The notes: a model not told the origin generated them from the letters alone. Numbered from the stretch's first letter, positions 6,547-13,664 are shown. The stretch is 13,826 nucleotides of DNA from an uncultured Candidatus Melainabacteria bacterium (GCA_937898445.1 CALEJY010000038.1:1-13826); one strand, 5' to 3'. Made by a program: numbers and translations.

Positions 6547-6834
6547 TTATATTTTCCATTTTTTAGAAGTATGCAAAACCCTCAATATATAAATAACTCC
6601 ATCTCTTACTTGATAAGGAATTATATATGGATATTTGCTTAAAACAAGTTCTCTTGTTCTAAGCACTCGCCCAGCTCTGCCTACTGACGGATTTTCGGCT
6701 AAAACATCCTCTATCGTTTTAATAATATAAGCAACAACTTTTTGTGCCGCAACAAAATTATTTGAACAAATATATTCTTTTATGGAATTTAAGTCTTCTA
6801 CTGCTGATTTTGAGAATTTAACTTCCAAAGCCAC
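6547..6834 (-). CDS. ParE/RelE-family toxin of a type II toxin-antitoxin pair
   Basis: This 95-residue basic protein matches the ParE/RelE superfamily over its whole length: an N-terminal VKFSKSAVEDLNSIKEYI helix region, then GRAGRVLRTRELVLSKYPYIIPYQV and the final strand IYILRVLHTSKKW. Family members poison DNA gyrase (ParE) or cut mRNA on the ribosome (RelE); which applies here cannot be told. Translation starts at a GTG whose G is also the last base of the antitoxin's TAG stop, so the two are coupled and the antitoxin is made first. The next upstream codons in this frame contain a stop, which fixes the start. It appears intact and is followed by the promoter of the tRNA gene. Confidence 0.88.
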   Translation of the reverse strand: MALEVKFSKSAVEDLNSIKEYICSNNFVAAQKVVAYIIKTIEDVLAENPSVGRAGRVLRTRELVLSKYPYIIPYQVRDGVIYILRVLHTSKKWKI

Positions 6835-7064
6835 TAATCAATTCCCCAATCTTTTTTTACATTTTTAATAGAAACGCACTCATCATTATCAACATCTTTA
6901 ATACCTTTTTGTATCGCTTTAATTTGCCAAGCTTCTATATCAAGATATCTTTCAATTGCATCAAGTGCCAAAAAAGCTTTTGTTCTACCTGTAGCCTGCG
7001 CCAATTCTTCTAATCTGGATTTTGTTTCACTTGGAATACGTAATGAAAATTGTTCTGATACCAT
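6834..7064 (-). CDS. Ribbon-helix-helix antitoxin (CopG/RelB-like)
   Basis: This 76-residue protein begins with an RHH DNA-binding domain: FSLRIPSETKSRLEELAQATGRTKAFLALDAI, with the beta-strand at about residues 5-10 and two helices after it. The acidic C-terminal tail (about 55-76, ending VKKDWGID) is the usual toxin-binding part. It neutralises the downstream toxin and represses its own promoter. AGAGG (7075-7071) is the ribosome binding site. The palindrome over its promoter is the likely operator. Confidence 0.88.
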   Translation of the reverse strand: MVSEQFSLRIPSETKSRLEELAQATGRTKAFLALDAIERYLDIEAWQIKAIQKGIKDVDNDECVSIKNVKKDWGID

Positions 7065-7084
7065 AATGCACCTCTTTGTATTAC

Positions 7085-7113
7085 ATTATAACACATTGTG
7101 TTACAAACTTCAA
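7085..7113 (-). promoter_or_regulatory. Promoter and palindromic operator of the toxin-antitoxin operon
   Basis: On the minus strand TTGAAG (7113-7108) and a perfect TATAAT (7090-7085) are spaced by exactly 17 bases. The perfect inverted repeat TAACACA-T-TGTGTTA (7089-7103) fills the spacer and enters the -10 box, so a bound antitoxin dimer would block RNA polymerase. This is classical autoregulation for RHH antitoxins. Confidence 0.8.
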
Positions 7114-7142
7114 TCATATATAAATCCAATGTTTACAATTTA

Positions 7143-7171
7143 TTGACTTAACCATGCTTTTATAATAGAGT
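7143..7171 (+). promoter_or_regulatory. Putative promoter of yidC-queA
   Basis: TTGACT (7143-7148) is followed after 17 bases by TAGAGT (7166-7171). A better-looking TATAAT (7161-7166) is only 12 bases from the same -35 box, so it would have to work with a poor one. Either would start transcription about 40 bases before yidC. Confidence 0.45.
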
Positions 7172-7214
7172 ATTGGGTGAGAGATTTTACACTATTAAAT
7201 GAGGATTAGGGAAA

Positions 7215-8303
7215 TTGGATTTTACTACTTTAACTATTGAAGCTTTAAAAGCGATAGCTTCCATCGTTGGCAGCTACGGACTTGCAATTATATTATTAAC
7301 CGTTGTAATCAGACTTGCAATGTGGCCTTTGAACGTTTCACAACAACGTTCTATGAAAATGATGCAGTCTTTACAACCTAAAATTAAGGCTATTCAAGAC
7401 AGATACAAAAGCGATCCGCAAAAAATGCAACAAAAACTTATGGAGTTTTACAAAGAGCATAAGTTTAACCCAATGGGCGGATGTTTACCATTGTTAATTC
7501 AATTGCCGATTTTCATTTTGTTATATTCAGCTTTGATGAGTCCACAATTTATTCAAATTGCAGGCGATGCATCTTTCGGATTTTTAGGCAGACTTGACAC
7601 AACTTTAAGAGCAACTGCCGGTCGCTCTTATGACGGAACTTTCGGAGTTTCTCAAGGTGATACATTCACTATCGGCAAAACTGCTAAAGTTTATTTACCA
7701 AACGAAACTCTTGATAACGTAAAAGTTAAAAATCCGGCAAAAGCTATTGAAATTCAAGGTGAATTTAAACCGGGTGAAACTGTTGATTTCAAAATTGATC
7801 TTGACCACTTAGATTTGAAATTCGCTCAATTAGACCAAATCGAAAAGGCTGAAATTGCAGTCACAGATATGTCTAACAAGGAAATTGAGAATATTACATT
7901 CACAAAAGAAGGTAGCGTTCTTGCAGCATCAGTTCCAACGACTGCAGCATCAAGAGCATTCCACTGGGATGTATTTATCTTAATCGCATTGTTTGCACTA
8001 ACAATGTTTGCATCACAAAAGATTATGATGGCAACAAACAAACCTAAAGATGGAGCAGCTGATCCAACACAAGAAGCTATCCAAAAATCAATGGGAACAT
8101 TCATGCCAATTATGATTATCGGTACATTCGTAATCATCCCAATTCCGGCAGGTGTTTTGTTATACCTTGTAACAAGTAACATTATTCAAATCTTACAAAC
8201 AGTAATTGTTAACAAGCAAATAGATGCAGAACAAGCAAGAACAGAAGTTTTGGCAAGCGATTCAGATGTTGCTGGCGCAAAACAAATTAAATCAAAAGAG
8301 TAA
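7215..8303 (+). CDS. yidC: YidC membrane protein insertase with large extracytoplasmic insertion
   Basis: YidC inserts and folds proteins in the cytoplasmic membrane, alone or with SecYEG. This 362-residue protein shows the core segments: GSYGLAIILLTVVIRLAMWPL (19-39) with conserved R33 in the hydrophilic groove, the cytoplasmic hairpin (45-85), LPLLIQLPIFILLYSAL (91-107), then FILIALFALTMFASQ (254-268) and GTFMPIMIIGTFVIIPIPAGVLLYLV (294-319). Between the second and third core segments lies a beta-rich, charged insertion (about 120-248) that E. coli YidC lacks at this point; I recall a similar insertion in cyanobacterial YidC. There is no large N-terminal periplasmic domain. The start is TTG at 7215, with GAGG (7201-7204) 10 bases upstream. 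queA follows after 4 bases. Confidence 0.93.
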   Translation: MDFTTLTIEALKAIASIVGSYGLAIILLTVVIRLAMWPLNVSQQRSMKMMQSLQPKIKAIQDRYKSDPQKMQQKLMEFYKEHKFNPMGGCLPLLIQLPIFILLYSALMSPQFIQIAGDASFGFLGRLDTTLRATAGRSYDGTFGVSQGDTFTIGKTAKVYLPNETLDNVKVKNPAKAIEIQGEFKPGETVDFKIDLDHLDLKFAQLDQIEKAEIAVTDMSNKEIENITFTKEGSVLAASVPTTAASRAFHWDVFILIALFALTMFASQKIMMATNKPKDGAADPTQEAIQKSMGTFMPIMIIGTFVIIPIPAGVLLYLVTSNIIQILQTVIVNKQIDAEQARTEVLASDSDVAGAKQIKSKE

Positions 8304-8307
8304 AATA

Positions 8308-9369
8308 ATGCTAATATCAGAATATGATTATAATTTGCCGGAAGAATTGATTGCACAAATGCCGGCAGACAAAAGAGAAAATTCAAGAATGATGGTTCTA
8401 AACCGAAAGAATAGAACCATTTCTCATAAACATTTTTATGACATCGTAGACTTGATTGAGCCAAATACGTTACTTGTCATGAACAACACCAAAGTTCTTC
8501 CGGCAAGGTTAATCGGACATAAAGATACCGGTGCAAAAATTGAAGTATTTTTGTTAAAACAAAATACCGAAATCCAAGATGGAAACGAGAATTGGGAAGT
8601 TTTAATAAAACCATCCAAAAGGGTTAAGCCTGATACAATAATCAAAATAAGCGACGAATTGTCCGTTAGAGCCATTAAACGATTGGAAGAAAACGGAGAA
8701 TGGCTCGTTGAATTGATTTTTAAAGGCGATAATGTTCTTGATGTTTTGCACAGAAACGGTAACATTCCGCTTCCACCATATATAGAAAGAAAAATCCCTA
8801 ATGAGGATTTGAAAAAGCTTGATTTTGAACGCTACCAGACAGTTTATGCAAAAGACGAAGGCTCGGTTGCAGCTCCAACTGCAGGATTACATTTTACAAA
8901 AGAGATTTTAAAAAAGTTGGAAGACAAGGGAGTTGAACTTGCTTATGTAACGCTAAATGTGGGACTTGGAACATTCAGACCTGTTCAGTGTGAAAACGTT
9001 GAAAACCACAAAATGCACTCAGAAACTTTTGAAATCCCTGAAAAAGCTGCTGAACAAATAAACAGAGCAAAAGCAGAAGGTAAAAAAATTGTAGCTGTTG
9101 GAACTACCACAGTCAGAACTCTTGAAACCGCATACCAAAAATTCGGTTGTATCAAGGCATGCCATGATCACTCTGAATTATTTATTTATCCGCCGTATGA
9201 ATTTAAAGTTATTGATAACTTAATCACAAATTTCCACTTACCAAAATCAACTCTATTAATGTTGGTGAGTGCATTAGCAGGAAAAGATTTTATTTTTGAA
9301 GCATACAAAGAAGCCATAGAAAACAGATACAGATTTTTCTCTTACGGCGATTGCATGTATATTTGCTAA
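8308..9369 (+). CDS. queA: S-adenosylmethionine:tRNA ribosyltransferase-isomerase (QueA)
   Basis: QueA transfers and isomerises the ribosyl part of S-adenosylmethionine onto preQ1 at tRNA position 34, giving epoxyqueuosine in the queuosine pathway. The 353-residue protein has normal length and shows family motifs: YDYNLPEELIAQMP (6-19), NNTKVLPARLIG (59-70), PPYIERK, the central YAKDEGSVAAPTAGLHFT, NVGLGTFRPV, and the C-terminal RYRFFSYGDCM. I chose the ATG at 8308 over the in-frame ATG at 8224: it matches the family N-terminus, and the earlier start would overlap yidC by 80 bases. Four bases separate it from the yidC stop, and AAAAGAG within the end of yidC can serve as ribosome binding site. 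Confidence 0.96.
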   Translation: MLISEYDYNLPEELIAQMPADKRENSRMMVLNRKNRTISHKHFYDIVDLIEPNTLLVMNNTKVLPARLIGHKDTGAKIEVFLLKQNTEIQDGNENWEVLIKPSKRVKPDTIIKISDELSVRAIKRLEENGEWLVELIFKGDNVLDVLHRNGNIPLPPYIERKIPNEDLKKLDFERYQTVYAKDEGSVAAPTAGLHFTKEILKKLEDKGVELAYVTLNVGLGTFRPVQCENVENHKMHSETFEIPEKAAEQINRAKAEGKKIVAVGTTTVRTLETAYQKFGCIKACHDHSELFIYPPYEFKVIDNLITNFHLPKSTLLMLVSALAGKDFIFEAYKEAIENRYRFFSYGDCMYIC

Positions 9370-9410
9370 AAACATTTTCACAATCTATTTTTTACATAAT
9401 AACACCTATC

Positions 9411-9436
9411 CCACCTTCACTTATAAGAGAAGATGG
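9411..9436 (+). terminator. Weak hairpin after queA, possible terminator
   Basis: CCACCTTC (9411-9418) pairs with GAAGATGG (9429-9436) with one mismatch around a 10-base loop. Only a loose T-rich stretch follows, so termination would be partial at best. Confidence 0.35.
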
Positions 9437-9445
9437 TTATTTCGT

Positions 9446-9512
9446 TTGACATTTTGCAAAAAATCATTAATTAGAATGATATACAACTCAATTCATCAGT
9501 GTAAAATATAAT
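9446..9512 (+). promoter_or_regulatory. Possible promoters of the lytic transglycosylase gene
   Basis: A perfect -35 box TTGACA (9446-9451) is followed by TAGAAT only after 20 bases (9472-9477). A perfect -10 box TATAAT (9507-9512) lies closer to the gene but has no good -35. Which one is used, if either, cannot be told by eye. Confidence 0.4.
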
Positions 9513-9550
9513 TGTAAGATTAGGTAGAAAGATTTTTTCAGAGGGAAACA

Positions 9551-10267
9551 ATGTTCTCACAATTTATACAAAATTTATTAAATTCAGGCGGTCAAACGCA
9601 GGCTATGCAAAGATATGCTCAACTCAACAACAGAGTTAGCAGTGCTAATCAAGAGCCACAAAACCCGCTTGATGCAATTTATCCAAACAATGGAAAAATT
9701 AACTCTCCATCGTTCGAAAAAGTTTTGCAAACAACTACCAAATCTAATTTTGGGACTTTATTATTAGATCCGCAATTAAAACAAGTTAATGCAAATATAA
9801 TCAAAGAAAACCCACAAGTCAGTCTTGATAAAGCTTTGCAAGAAGCTGCAGCATTACAATCAAATATTCCATCAGTAAACAAAGCTTCTACAAAATCCCA
9901 AGTTTTGAATGTAGTAAATCAAATTTCTAAAAAATATGATGTTGATGAAAAATTGGTTCAAGCTTTAATCAAACAAGAATCCGGTTTTAACCCTAAAGCG
10001 AAATCAAAAGCCGGAGCAATGGGCTTGATGCAATTGATGCCGTCTACCGCAAAAAATTTAGGGGTTCAAGATCCTTATAACATGGTTCAAAATGTTGAGG
10101 GTGGGGTTAAATATCTAAAATCAATGTTGAACAAATACAACGGCAACGTAATTTTGGCACTAGCTGCTTATAATGCAGGTCCAAACGCAGTTGACAAGTA
10201 TTCAGGAGTTCCTCCATACAAAGAAACACAAAATTACGTAAGAAATATTTTGGCAAACTACCTATAA
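9551..10267 (+). CDS. Lytic transglycosylase (SLT domain), no evident signal peptide
   Basis: The enzyme cleaves peptidoglycan glycan strands with 1,6-anhydro ring formation. The C-terminal half (about 118-238) is a complete Slt70-type lysozyme-like domain: IKQESGFNPKAKS with catalytic E143, AGAMGLMQLMPSTA (154-167), GGVKYLKSMLNKYNGN (184-199), ALAAYNAGP (203-211) and a closing YVRNILANYL. The N-terminal half (1-115) is Gln/Asn-rich and of low complexity, with no motif. No hydrophobic signal peptide is visible, so export may use another route, as for phage- or flagellum-associated members, or the N-terminus may be a targeting tail. GAGGG (9541-9545) is a good ribosome binding site for the ATG. 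It probably forms its own unit, as a promoter for mlaD lies just after it. Confidence 0.92.
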   Translation: MFSQFIQNLLNSGGQTQAMQRYAQLNNRVSSANQEPQNPLDAIYPNNGKINSPSFEKVLQTTTKSNFGTLLLDPQLKQVNANIIKENPQVSLDKALQEAAALQSNIPSVNKASTKSQVLNVVNQISKKYDVDEKLVQALIKQESGFNPKAKSKAGAMGLMQLMPSTAKNLGVQDPYNMVQNVEGGVKYLKSMLNKYNGNVILALAAYNAGPNAVDKYSGVPPYKETQNYVRNILANYL

Positions 10268-10278
10268 TTTAAAGTTTC

Positions 10279-10307
10279 TTGCCCACTTTGTTTGTTTTTG
10301 CTACAAT
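10279..10307 (+). promoter_or_regulatory. Promoter of mlaD-lpxK
   Basis: TTGCCC (10279-10284) and TACAAT (10302-10307) are spaced by exactly 17 bases and lie 26 bases before the mlaD start. The in-frame TTG at 10279 is part of this -35 box and not a start codon. Confidence 0.6.
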
Positions 10308-10332
10308 AATCTCAAATAGGAAGGGCGAAATA

Positions 10333-11694
10333 ATGAAATTTTCATCATCATTTAAGGTAGGACTTTTAACACTTTTGGCACTGGTATTGCTAATCGGTGT
10401 TGTTTTTAAGGTTAAAGGTAGAACTTTTTCTTCAGCTGACAGGGTTGAAATCCAGTTTAAAGACGTAAACGGAATGCGACCTGGAGCCGGAGTTCAGATG
10501 ATGGGTTTAAGAGTTGGTCAGGTAGAAGAAATTACGCCTATTATTGATGGTGAAAATAGCTATGTTAAGGTGAAATTCGTTATAACCGATCCGAATGTAG
10601 AAATTCCGAAAGCCTCAACTTTTTCTATTCAACAATCAGGTTTGATTGGCGAATTATTCCTAGAAATTACGCCTCCTAAAATTAGAACTGTTTATATCCC
10701 AATGTTGAACAAGGATATTCTTTATAAAGATGATAATGTTCAAATGAAATTGGATAAAGAATATTACGATGTAGGGAAAATCAAAAATATTGAAGTTGTA
10801 TCAAAAGATGTCGTTCCTTATTCAGTAAAAGATAGAATTAAAACAAATTACGCATATAAAATTGACTATGTAATCAATTTACCTGGGTTAATTTTACCGG
10901 AGTTTTTGAAAGGTAAAGTTGTTAGAGAAAAAGGCACAAACAAGCTTTTAATCTCAACATTGGATGATATCACATTACCATATCCAAAACAAACTTCGCC
11001 TTATACAATCGTTGAACCGATGAGAATTGCAGACTTTATGGATTGGCAATACAGAGCGGCTGAATCTTTGACTGAAACTAACAAAAAGATTAATGATTTG
11101 TTATCAGATCAAGTTATTGCCGAGTTAAAAATGTCTGTACAAAACATCAATTCTCTAACAGGTCAAACAAGCATTACAATGGGCAAACTTAACAACTTGA
11201 TAGACGATTCAAGCAGCGACTTGAAACAGTTGATGGTTATGATGGATAAGGCAACAACCGATTTTAATATGTTGTCATACAATATCAACAACATTATTGG
11301 CGACCCGCAATTCAAGACTACGGTAATGTCTACGGCAAATTCAGTTGATAAACTTTCTCAAAACTTGAATAAAATAATCGGCAACGAAAAAGAAGCTGAA
11401 CAAATGGCAGAAGATTTGCGTGCTATCACTCATAACGTAAACGAAATCAGCGGTTACGTAAATTCCATGACAAAAGACGATCAATTGAAAAAAGACATAA
11501 ACAGAGCAGTTGCAAATGTTAATACCGCAATGGTTGATATCTCTACAACATTGAATACAGTTAACAAATTAACACCGGAAAAGAAAACCGAATTGCAATC
11601 AATCATTGAAGACACAAGAGAAACAACTTGCAACTTGAGAAAATTCTCTGAAAAATTGAACAAAAGATTTTTACTTTGGAGATTGATGTTCTAA
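10333..11694 (+). CDS. MlaD/MCE-domain lipid transport protein
   Basis: MCE proteins form periplasmic hexamers that carry phospholipids between inner and outer membrane with an MlaFE-type ABC transporter. The 453-residue protein has one N-terminal membrane anchor (GLLTLLALVLLIGVVFKV, 10-27), then a single MCE domain (about 37-115: VEIQFKDVNGMRPGAGVQMMG, then LRVGQVEEI and SGLIGELFLEI). An extra segment follows (about 118-235) that simple MlaD proteins lack, then a long helical tail (about 245-440, repeated Asn/Leu-rich heptad-like pattern) such as spans the periplasm in larger MCE proteins. The ATG at 10333 has AGGAAGGG upstream; the upstream in-frame TTG lies in the promoter. The gene overlaps lpxK by one base. 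The transporter partners are not in the window. Confidence 0.88.
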   Translation: MKFSSSFKVGLLTLLALVLLIGVVFKVKGRTFSSADRVEIQFKDVNGMRPGAGVQMMGLRVGQVEEITPIIDGENSYVKVKFVITDPNVEIPKASTFSIQQSGLIGELFLEITPPKIRTVYIPMLNKDILYKDDNVQMKLDKEYYDVGKIKNIEVVSKDVVPYSVKDRIKTNYAYKIDYVINLPGLILPEFLKGKVVREKGTNKLLISTLDDITLPYPKQTSPYTIVEPMRIADFMDWQYRAAESLTETNKKINDLLSDQVIAELKMSVQNINSLTGQTSITMGKLNNLIDDSSSDLKQLMVMMDKATTDFNMLSYNINNIIGDPQFKTTVMSTANSVDKLSQNLNKIIGNEKEAEQMAEDLRAITHNVNEISGYVNSMTKDDQLKKDINRAVANVNTAMVDISTTLNTVNKLTPEKKTELQSIIEDTRETTCNLRKFSEKLNKRFLLWRLMF

Positions 11695-12704
11695 TGAATT
11701 TCAAAACAGAAATAACTAAAATCCACTATGACAAAAACGCTAAAGGACTACTCGTAAAATTATTAGAATTTGGGTCTATATTTTACGGAATTGGTAGCGG
11801 CTTAAAAAACAAACTATATGACAAAGGGATTTTTACTCCTAAAAAAGTGGATGCTTTTGTAATTTCTGTCGGAAATATCACAACCGGCGGAGTTGGAAAA
11901 ACTCCTGTAGTTTCAGAAATTGCCAAATATTTAGCGCAAAACGGCGAAAAAGTCGCAATCGTTTCAAGAGGTTATGGCGGAAAACTTTCTAACAAAAATA
12001 TTAACGTAATTTCTGATGGCGAAAAAATTTTTTATAACGCAAAATTGGCAGGTGATGAACCTTTTTGGCTTGCTCAAAACACAAACGGTGTAATAGTTAT
12101 AACGACAAAAAATCGTTATGAAGGTGCAAAATTTGCAGTAAAGAAATTTGGTGTTACAAAAATTATTCTTGATGACGGATTTCAGCATAGAAAATTGCAC
12201 AGAGATTTGGATATCGTTTTGATGGATAGTAAAATGGGATTTGGGAACGAAAAACTTCTTCCGGCAGGTCCGTTGAGAGAAGGCATGGAAGCTTTTTCAA
12301 GAATAGACAGACTTGTTGTAGTAAGCAAAGATGTTGATCATTCTCGTGCAGAAAAATTAGCCAAAATTATGTCTAAAAAAATGAAGGTTAAGACAACTGT
12401 TTGCAACACAGAGCCGGATTATGTTTATAACATCAAAACTGGCGAAAAGCTTGCTGATAACCCTGAAATCACTGCAATTTGCGCAATCGGGCAACCTAAA
12501 CAGTTTTATCAATTTTTGAACAATTATAAAATTAAACAAACAATAGATTTTGACGACCATCATATTTATACAGAAAACGAACTTCCTGATGGAATAATCG
12601 TAACGACAGAAAAAGATGCCGTCAAAATGAAGGATTTCACTCGTAACGACATCTTTGCATTAAAACTAAAAACTTCTATTGATGTGAATGAATTGTTGAA
12701 CTAA
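11694..12704 (+). CDS. lpxK: Tetraacyldisaccharide 4'-kinase (LpxK)
   Basis: LpxK phosphorylates the 4' position of the tetraacyldisaccharide to give lipid IVA, at the cytoplasmic face of the inner membrane. The 336-residue protein has the usual length and motifs: an N-terminal membrane-associating helix region (about 18-40), Walker A GNITTGGVGKTP (60-71), SRGYGGK (91-97), GDEPFWLA (120-127), DDGFQHRKLHRD (160-171), LPAGPLREG and C-terminal TTEKDAVKM. Its presence means the organism makes lipid A, so it has an LPS outer membrane. The ATG at 11694 shares its A with the mlaD stop (TAATG), so the two are translationally coupled; joining lipid transport with lipid A synthesis makes sense for outer membrane building. 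Its stop overlaps the convergent prepilin stop. Confidence 0.95.
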   Translation: MNFKTEITKIHYDKNAKGLLVKLLEFGSIFYGIGSGLKNKLYDKGIFTPKKVDAFVISVGNITTGGVGKTPVVSEIAKYLAQNGEKVAIVSRGYGGKLSNKNINVISDGEKIFYNAKLAGDEPFWLAQNTNGVIVITTKNRYEGAKFAVKKFGVTKIILDDGFQHRKLHRDLDIVLMDSKMGFGNEKLLPAGPLREGMEAFSRIDRLVVVSKDVDHSRAEKLAKIMSKKMKVKTTVCNTEPDYVYNIKTGEKLADNPEITAICAIGQPKQFYQFLNNYKIKQTIDFDDHHIYTENELPDGIIVTTEKDAVKMKDFTRNDIFALKLKTSIDVNELLN

Positions 12705-13561
12705 TAATTCATTTTCCACCCTTCACGAATAATTTTATCAGCACAATATAAATTTACCCCTTCCGGTTTCTTTTGAGCCTCCGTATTGAAACAGTAATTA
12801 TTCTTATGAGTTGCCTGTTCATATTTTTGGTCTAATGCTTTCTTACAAGACTCTAAATCAGATCCAGATAAACTGTAACAAAATTTATCAACAGCTGCAT
12901 CATTTATTGCTTTGCTTGCCGCTGGAACAACCCTTCCTGATTTATAGCCAATAGAAAATAAAAACATATCCCTTCCTAGTTGATTTGGTTTCTTAAAGCC
13001 ATTTACATCAACTAAAACATGGTCAAACTGCATCTGATCACCATTAACAAGAGTTAAAAAATCATCTGAATAACCTGATTGAGGACCATTATAATGTAAA
13101 GAAAAACAGTACATAATAGAATCTTGATTTTCTAAACATAAAATTGGCATATAAAAAATACCTGCACCAACTTTTGATAAATGGTAGTTAGAATCTATTT
13201 TTCCAACTTCATGTTTTGAATAAAGTAAAGGTAAATAATTATATGGAGATGCCATATCTAATATTTCTGCGTTTAAGAAATATTTTTTTAACTCATTCGC
13301 AAAATCTGTATATTGAGCAGAACCATAATTTCGTTGATATGCATTTTCCCAAGCTTTCATCAAATCAGTCTCTGAAAAATCTGTCACACCATCTCTTGCC
13401 ATGCCCCCTTTAGTCATATTATTCAAAACAGAATAAGCCTTTTGTAAACCTGTTACATAGGTTTGTTTTTTATAATTTGAAATCAATGTTGGCAATGTCA
13501 AAGCCGCCACTACTCCGATAATACCAAGAGTAATTAATACCTCTGCCAAAGTGAATGCCAT
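12701..13561 (-). CDS. Type IV prepilin/pseudopilin-like protein, probably phase-variable
   Basis: The protein begins MAFTLAEVLITLGIIGVVAAL, the class III signal and N-terminal helix of type IV pilins and pseudopilins, with Glu at +5 of the mature protein if cleavage is after Ala. Prepilin peptidase would cut and methylate at Phe. The remaining ~255 residues are an exposed globular domain with several cysteines likely to form disulfides (LCLENQDSIMYCF, FCYSL, ESCKK, YCFN, YCADK) and VDVNGFKKPNQLGRD, a possible calcium-binding loop seen in this pilin group. From the ATG at 13561 it is 286 residues without any leader and without a Shine-Dalgarno sequence. The better start is at 13632, but a ten-G tract throws it out of frame here. 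The 3' end overlaps lpxK by 4 bases, with no terminator between. Confidence 0.85.
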   Translation of the reverse strand: MAFTLAEVLITLGIIGVVAALTLPTLISNYKKQTYVTGLQKAYSVLNNMTKGGMARDGVTDFSETDLMKAWENAYQRNYGSAQYTDFANELKKYFLNAEILDMASPYNYLPLLYSKHEVGKIDSNYHLSKVGAGIFYMPILCLENQDSIMYCFSLHYNGPQSGYSDDFLTLVNGDQMQFDHVLVDVNGFKKPNQLGRDMFLFSIGYKSGRVVPAASKAINDAAVDKFCYSLSGSDLESCKKALDQKYEQATHKNNYCFNTEAQKKPEGVNLYCADKIIREGWKMNY

Positions 13562-13584
13562 AAAATCATGATTATGAGAGGATT

Positions 13585-13632
13585 TTAGGCGATTGCCCCC
13601 CCCCCGATGAGCTTAAATAAATTCTTTTTCAT
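13585..13632 (-). CDS. Out-of-frame prepilin leader (MKKNLFKLIGGGAIA)
   Basis: An ATG at 13632 stands 5 bases after AGAGAGGA (13645-13638), the strongest ribosome binding site in this region. It encodes a basic start (MKKNLFKLI) typical of a prepilin leader, then runs into ten G and stops at TAA (13587-13585). With eleven G the reading continues as GGGGNRLKSSHNHDF straight into MAFTLAEV, giving a 310-residue prepilin; with eight G it gives 309. As assembled, this leader is cut off from its gene. The 24 bases between its stop and the ATG at 13561 would allow some reinitiation. Confidence 0.65.
   Translation of the reverse strand: MKKNLFKLIGGGAIA
13596..13605 (-). repeat. Homopolymer tract of ten G (coding strand)
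   Basis: Ten consecutive C on the plus strand, in DNA otherwise very AT-rich. The tract lies inside the leader reading frame of the prepilin gene, where one base gained or two lost would restore the frame. Tracts of this kind and length mutate by slipped-strand mispairing and drive phase variation of surface proteins in other bacteria. Confidence 0.8.
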
Positions 13633-13664
13633 AAAAATCCTCTCTGTTCTGTGTTAACAATTCT

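Larger units (their letters stand above)
13576..13644 (-). promoter_or_regulatory. 11-bp stem masking the upstream ribosome binding site
   Basis: On the coding (minus) strand GAGAGGATTTT (13644-13634), which contains the Shine-Dalgarno sequence, is perfectly complementary to AAAATCCTCTC (13586-13576). The 47-base loop holds the ATG at 13632 and the G tract. In mRNA this stem would hide the ribosome binding site; in DNA it could promote slippage at the tract. An 11-bp perfect match at this spot is unlikely by chance, but its role is inferred. Confidence 0.6.

Noticed and set aside
8224..8307. Longer N-terminus for QueA (start at 8224)
   Set aside because: The extra 28 residues lie inside yidC and are not part of the family; ATG 8308 begins the known motif.
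10279..10332. TTG start 18 codons upstream for the MCE protein
   Set aside because: The TTG is part of a -35 promoter box, while ATG 10333 has a clear ribosome binding site and starts right before the membrane anchor.
13576..13644. Invertible DNA segment flanked by the 11-bp repeats
   Set aside because: A 47-base interior is too short for known invertase systems and inversion would break the leader; an mRNA stem is the better reading.
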